Below are positions 59,657 through 64,000 of a stretch of 64,000 nt of DNA, one piece after another. Within the stretch, counting starts at the first letter, position 1. Each line of letters begins with the position of its first letter. The DNA comes from Chlorobiaceae bacterium (GTDB lineage Bacteria; Bacteroidota; Chlorobiia; Chlorobiales; Chlorobiaceae), in NCBI GenBank assembly GCA_013335405.1, contig JAAXVR010000007.1, positions 27,555 through 91,554 of the forward strand, read 5' to 3'. The notes beneath the pieces are model-generated. The model had not been told where the DNA came from, made no database searches, and saw only the letters and a list, made by a program, of their open reading frames with translations. The position numbers were made by a program, and so were the translations under genes.

Positions 59657-59971
59657 ATGCGCAAACTCATGCAACAAATGGAACCTTATGAACACAGCCA
59701 ACTCGATATGCTCTACCGGCCTGCTGTTGAAGCGATCGTTGAAAAATGGGCAATCGGCAAACCGCCCAACCCTTCTCCTCTCAGCACATCGAACAAGCCG
59801 GTCGGATATTTCAGATTACGGGACTACCTGCTCAAGTACCTCATCACGAACCGGACTTTTCCTGAAGGTGTGCATGCGATGCCCGAAGGACAGGATATCC
59901 TGGGCAATCCCGAACCCTCGTTCCCGATCGATTTCAACGAGGTCATCACAGGGTTCTCACTGCCGAAATAA
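59657..59971 (+). CDS. Small hypothetical protein
   Basis: 104-aa ORF from internal Met (MRKLMQQMEPYEHSQLDMLYRPAVEAIVEKW...). Confidence 0.5.
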   Translation: MRKLMQQMEPYEHSQLDMLYRPAVEAIVEKWAIGKPPNPSPLSTSNKPVGYFRLRDYLLKYLITNRTFPEGVHAMPEGQDILGNPEPSFPIDFNEVITGFSLPK

Positions 59972-60306
59972 CCGGGTAATTACGGAACATCCTGTATGAA
60001 TACTTTGCATCCGATCGTGAAGAGGCACCGAAGCGGAAGGGACACGATGCATGACGCAAAACGTGAACCGGACCGAAATATCTTTCAAAAAGAGGAGGTT
60101 ATGCATCTTTCTGACTTGCTGCGGAACATCCCCGACTCCTGTATTCTTTGATCGGCAAGGCCCTTTAACTAATGGAAACTACGACTCGCCCTGATTGAAA
60201 AGAACGATCCACACCCGACCAGCAGAACGCATTCCGAGTGTTAAGATGCTCATCGACGGACGGAGAAAATGATTCGGGCGTTTTCAGCGGAAAACAGATT
60301 ATCACT

Positions 60307-61185
60307 ATGCCGGACAACACAAGAGATCATTTTTTCAGATATCTGAATTGGCTTTTCAATCCTTTCCATGGGTTGAAGACAACGGAAGTCTATGATTTGA
60401 TTGGCACATCATCTCTTACCGAGAATGCGCTCTATCTGAATCTTGGCTATTGGCGGGATGCGCATACCATCGATGAAGCCAGTGAAGAGCTTGCTCTTCT
60501 GGTGGCGAAAAGAGGCGGAATGGGTCCGGGTGATACCGTATTGGATTGTGGGTATGGTTTTGGCGATCAGGACATCCTCTGGGCCAGGAACAGGAAACCC
60601 GAAAAAATTATCGGGCTGAATATTACGAATTCTCAGGTTGAGCGGGCCCGGACGAATGTTGCCGATGCGGGTCTTGAGAACTCTGTAGATCTGAGAGAAG
60701 GCTCGGCAACAGAGATGCCGATTGCAAATGAATCCATTGATCTGGTTGTTTCCGTGGAAAGTGCTTTCCACTATAGAACCCGCGAGGTTTTTTTCAAGGA
60801 AGCGTTCCGCGTGTTGCGTCCGGGAGGAAGGCTTGTAACAGCGGACATTTTACCGACAGAAAACTCCGATAACCTCTTCAGGCGCATAGAGCAATGGATT
60901 TCCTGGAGCCTTGTGGCAGGAAAATTTAATATTCCGCGAGAAAACTGCTATGTAATCCCATCCTATGGTAACAAACTCTCCAAAGCCGGATTTGTCAATA
61001 TTGCGATCAAATCGATACGTGACGATGTCTATTTGCCCCTTCATGAGTATCTGTCGAGAAACCGGACATTTCTCGGCAAACTGCATCCACTGGCAAAGGT
61101 TCTTGCACAATTGACATTGAATCGTTCTGCAGAGAGTGTCTACGCTGGCCTGGACTATATCCTTTCTTATGCAGAAAAGCCGTAA
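60307..61185 (+). CDS. Class I SAM-dependent methyltransferase (small-molecule type)
   Basis: GDTVLDCGYGFGDQDILWARNRKPEKIIGLNITNSQVERARTN; EAFRVLRPGGRLVTADILP; start set at MPDNTRDHF. Confidence 0.87.
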   Translation: MPDNTRDHFFRYLNWLFNPFHGLKTTEVYDLIGTSSLTENALYLNLGYWRDAHTIDEASEELALLVAKRGGMGPGDTVLDCGYGFGDQDILWARNRKPEKIIGLNITNSQVERARTNVADAGLENSVDLREGSATEMPIANESIDLVVSVESAFHYRTREVFFKEAFRVLRPGGRLVTADILPTENSDNLFRRIEQWISWSLVAGKFNIPRENCYVIPSYGNKLSKAGFVNIAIKSIRDDVYLPLHEYLSRNRTFLGKLHPLAKVLAQLTLNRSAESVYAGLDYILSYAEKP

Positions 61186-61508
61186 GCTGAAGAACTCTTT
61201 CCGTAACAACCGATTCACTCCTGCCCTCGAAATACCCGGTATTCCAGCAACAACTGCAAGCGACACCAGAAATCACCATTCCGGTTTTTTCCGGTGTTCT
61301 GCCAATCCCTCTTACAACAGCCTGCCTTTCTTTATCATCAGGCCCCATAGCTGTCCGATCGATTCCACGAACCGTCACATGATGCAACGATTCCGGTGCA
61401 CAAGCCTCGCTCCTCTTCTGAGACCTGACTCTCCGTTACAGGTTCACATCCGATATCTGTTCCTTGGCAAGAGAGGAAATGACTGATACCCCCTATCGGC
61501 AGGATGTT

Positions 61509-62966
61509 TCAGTCCGAACCGGTGTTGATCCGGAGGTGCTTGCCGGGTTTAATGTGTTTTATTCTGAATGCCGCTCTGGTTTTGGTGTCAATGAGAAAAT
61601 GAATTTTCTCTTTCCCCATTCGGATATCGCACTTGTCCACATAAACATCTTTCATCGTAAGCTCTATGGTCCGGCCGCTTTTTGCATTTGCAATGGCATC
61701 AGTTGCGATCATTGGTATCTTGCGGATAAGGGTATCGAGTCCGAGATTAAGCTTTTCTGCAACAATCTCCCGAAGCCGAGTGTGCAAAATATCGTCCCCC
61801 CTGTTTACAATCATGCTGCCGGCATCGACGGCAAAATCGAAGTTCTTGATTTTCAGCCTCTGCGCAGGCACATCGAACACCGGATAACCAGTGAGAACGA
61901 AATCCCCCTTAAGATCCTTCCCGGTCTTCACCGAAATGGCCAACCCCTGAACAGAAGCATAGGCTTTGATATGTTTGATGGATATGGTATAGATCCGCAG
62001 ATATCCCTTTGCCCTGATATCATTTGCCTTCACCAATTCATCCAGCCGCCTGTTGATCTCGTCAAAAGAGGTATATGCATAAATGTAAATATGAGATACC
62101 GGATCCCATTCCATTGCCTTCATTCGTGAAAAATCCGGAAAGCTGCTTGGCTTGGCCAGATTGGTGGTGTCCGTCATAACCATCATTTTTGCCTTGATAC
62201 CGGTAAAACACACGATATCAGACTTACCCAACCGAAAGTCTCCTTTCAGATCCCTGCACAGAAACCTTATCCAGACAGAAGTCGGCCCTTGCCTCACAAG
62301 GATCGGATCCTGCAAGTCAGTCCATATTTCGGCAATCGTTTTTTCGAGCGAAACTCCTTTGTTGATCTCCCTGTCGAGCATGGTCGTCAACCCCTGTTTT
62401 TCCTCTTTGATAAGCTTGTCGAGTTTTCTCGTCAGGTTCTTTCTGTAAGGACCGATCTTAAGTACCGGTTCGGTTATCCAGCGATAGCCCTTTAACCTGA
62501 ACTTCGTCTTCAGATGCCAGGATTTATCGAGCTCGACCGGTGAGGTCAGGGTGACGATGAGACTGGTTGACGCCGGTCTTACAATTTTCGTGAGCAGATT
62601 AGCAAAACGGCTTTCGACAAGTCTTGCTTCAAGCGTCAGCGGAAAGGTGCAAATCAGTTCCTTGCCGGTCGAGCTGATATGGATGTCGCCATTTTTAATA
62701 AGAGTCAAATCAACACGTTCTTTTTTCGATTCTTGAAGATAAAACGTCGTATCGAGGAAACGACCGGTGATCTTGCCGTTCAGATAGTCGGAAAGAGTGT
62801 TTAACCCGAGTGTAACAGGCAGATTGAAACTGGATTCAGGTACGTCTATGTGCAGGATTTCAGTCTCCGCCTTCGGTGGAGTCAACTGCCGGTGACGGAA
62901 TAATAAATAGAACCCGGAGGCAATCAGAGCAAGAAGAATACAGGTGATGACGAGAGTTTTTTTCAT
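61509..62966 (-). CDS. DUF4403 family protein
   Basis: N-terminal TM/signal, ITEPVLKIGPYRKNLTRKLDKLI; FVLTGYPVFDVPAQRLKIKNFDFAVD. Confidence 0.75.
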   Translation of the reverse strand: MKKTLVITCILLALIASGFYLLFRHRQLTPPKAETEILHIDVPESSFNLPVTLGLNTLSDYLNGKITGRFLDTTFYLQESKKERVDLTLIKNGDIHISSTGKELICTFPLTLEARLVESRFANLLTKIVRPASTSLIVTLTSPVELDKSWHLKTKFRLKGYRWITEPVLKIGPYRKNLTRKLDKLIKEEKQGLTTMLDREINKGVSLEKTIAEIWTDLQDPILVRQGPTSVWIRFLCRDLKGDFRLGKSDIVCFTGIKAKMMVMTDTTNLAKPSSFPDFSRMKAMEWDPVSHIYIYAYTSFDEINRRLDELVKANDIRAKGYLRIYTISIKHIKAYASVQGLAISVKTGKDLKGDFVLTGYPVFDVPAQRLKIKNFDFAVDAGSMIVNRGDDILHTRLREIVAEKLNLGLDTLIRKIPMIATDAIANAKSGRTIELTMKDVYVDKCDIRMGKEKIHFLIDTKTRAAFRIKHIKPGKHLRINTGSD

Positions 62967-63140
62967 CGCTCGCGATTTATGAGCATTGAACCCACTTTCT
63001 TATCGAAAGAATACGGATAAATCGCTTGATTCCGTTAAATGATGGCGTGGATAGTTCTGTTGTTTGAACTTGCCACCTTTTTCTTGACACTAAAAGAAGG
63101 AATACCTTACAAGAAGAGGAGGTATGACACAAAAAGATAT

Positions 63141-63461
63141 ATGAAGATAATGAGGGTGAGTAGACCGGGGGAATTTCACCCCCAGCCTCTCCTCGAGGAA
63201 TTCCTCACGCCTATGGGAATCACGCAGCGCAAGCTTGCCGATGCCATACATGTTCCTTTTCAGCGGATCAATGAAATCATCAATGGCAAACATGGCATCA
63301 CACCGTCCACCGCCCTGCGGCTTGCAGCGTTTTTCAGCAACACGCCCGATTTGTGGTTGAACCTCCAGCAACGGTGGGACCTCTGCCATGCCGCCGAATC
63401 AGAAAAACAGATCATGAAAATGATCGTGCCCTCAACCGGACAAAAGCAGATAGAATCCTGA
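63141..63461 (+). CDS. higA: HigA-family XRE antitoxin-like protein
   Basis: PGEFHPQPLLEEFLTPMGITQRKLADAIHVPFQRINEIINGKHGITPSTALRLAAFFSNTPDLWLNLQQRWDL. Confidence 0.88.
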   Translation: MKIMRVSRPGEFHPQPLLEEFLTPMGITQRKLADAIHVPFQRINEIINGKHGITPSTALRLAAFFSNTPDLWLNLQQRWDLCHAAESEKQIMKMIVPSTGQKQIES

Positions 63462-63807
63462 TGAAAACCTGACGGGAGGAAGCATAAAGCCTTTACACTG
63501 TAGACCTGTATGAGATAATTGATTGAACGAGGAATGCCGTCGCTACGGCTAATATGTCTTATATGTTTTATGTTTACCAAACACATAAGTCGCTCCGCTG
63601 GTTATACTATTTTATATTGAACAGATATCTCAGTTTCAACGCTGCCCATCCGGGCATAAAACATCCGTTCTTTCGCTCTGCAAAATCAATACAGACATTA
63701 CATATTATTCGTTTATATAGTGTTATACGCATCTTACATATAACACTCACCACCTCCATCAAGGCCCTGCTCCCTTAAGTGATGCATCATTGAGGCCATC
63801 ACAAACC

Positions 63808-63826
63808 GCTCCTACGGAGCTTTTTT
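63808..63826 (+). terminator. Short intrinsic-terminator-like hairpin
   Basis: GCTCC TAC GGAGC followed by TTTTTT. Confidence 0.45.
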
Positions 63827-63872
63827 CAACACTGAGGACTGAGTTAATAACATCTTTCATTGCAATCTTCAT

Positions 63873-64000
63873 CTCAGCACTCAGCACTCAGCACTCAGCA
63901 CTCAGCACTCAGCACTCAGCACTCAGCACTCAGCACTCAGCACTCAGCACTCAGCACTCAGCACTCAGCACTCAGCACTCAGCACTCAGCACTCAGCACT
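63873..64000. repeat. Heptanucleotide tandem repeat (CTCAGCA)n, about 18 perfect copies, truncated by window end
   Basis: Direct reading: uninterrupted 7-nt period from 63873 to 64000. Confidence 0.97.

Noticed and set aside
63083-63112. TTGACA box upstream of higA as a sigma70 promoter
   Set aside because: -35 is perfect, but the hexamer at 17-nt spacing (TTACAA) is a poor -10 match; not enough support.
63873-64000. Tandem repeat as a CRISPR array
   Set aside because: Unit is only 7 nt with no spacers; a simple tandem repeat.

Overview
The window reads as a chromosomal segment of a green sulfur bacterium (Chlorobiaceae). This is inferred from a (bacterio)chlorophyll synthase (BchG/ChlG type), a BciA-type 8-vinyl reductase, a BchF/BchV-type 3-vinyl hydratase, a probable chlorosome envelope protein and a sulfide:quinone oxidoreductase. 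There is one tRNA-Cys, no rRNA, no CRISPR array and no recognisable transposase. The main accessory feature is a minus-strand operon at about 5.7-16.3 kb. It encodes a dedicated type II fatty-acid/polyketide-like pathway: AcpS, FabZ-like DH, a Cys-less short KS/chain-length-factor, ACP, FabF-like KS, FabG-like KR, a FabL-like enoyl reductase and a chalcone-synthase-fold protein with a degenerate catalytic triad. The same operon carries an export set: LolD-like ATPase, FtsX-like permease, LolA-like protein and an outer-membrane barrel. Other notable items are: a CqsS/LqsS-like hybrid kinase directly downstream of a hotdog-methyltransferase fusion; a KdnA/KdnB/CMP-transferase-like set suggesting 8-amino-Kdo; an A-T-acyltransferase_3 fusion near an Sfp-type PPTase; an NCS2 permease with a C-terminal HATPase-like domain; a frameshifted ribB remnant; a perfect 22-bp inverted repeat; and a heptanucleotide tandem array running off the right edge. 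All family calls come from reading motifs by eye. No database search was run.
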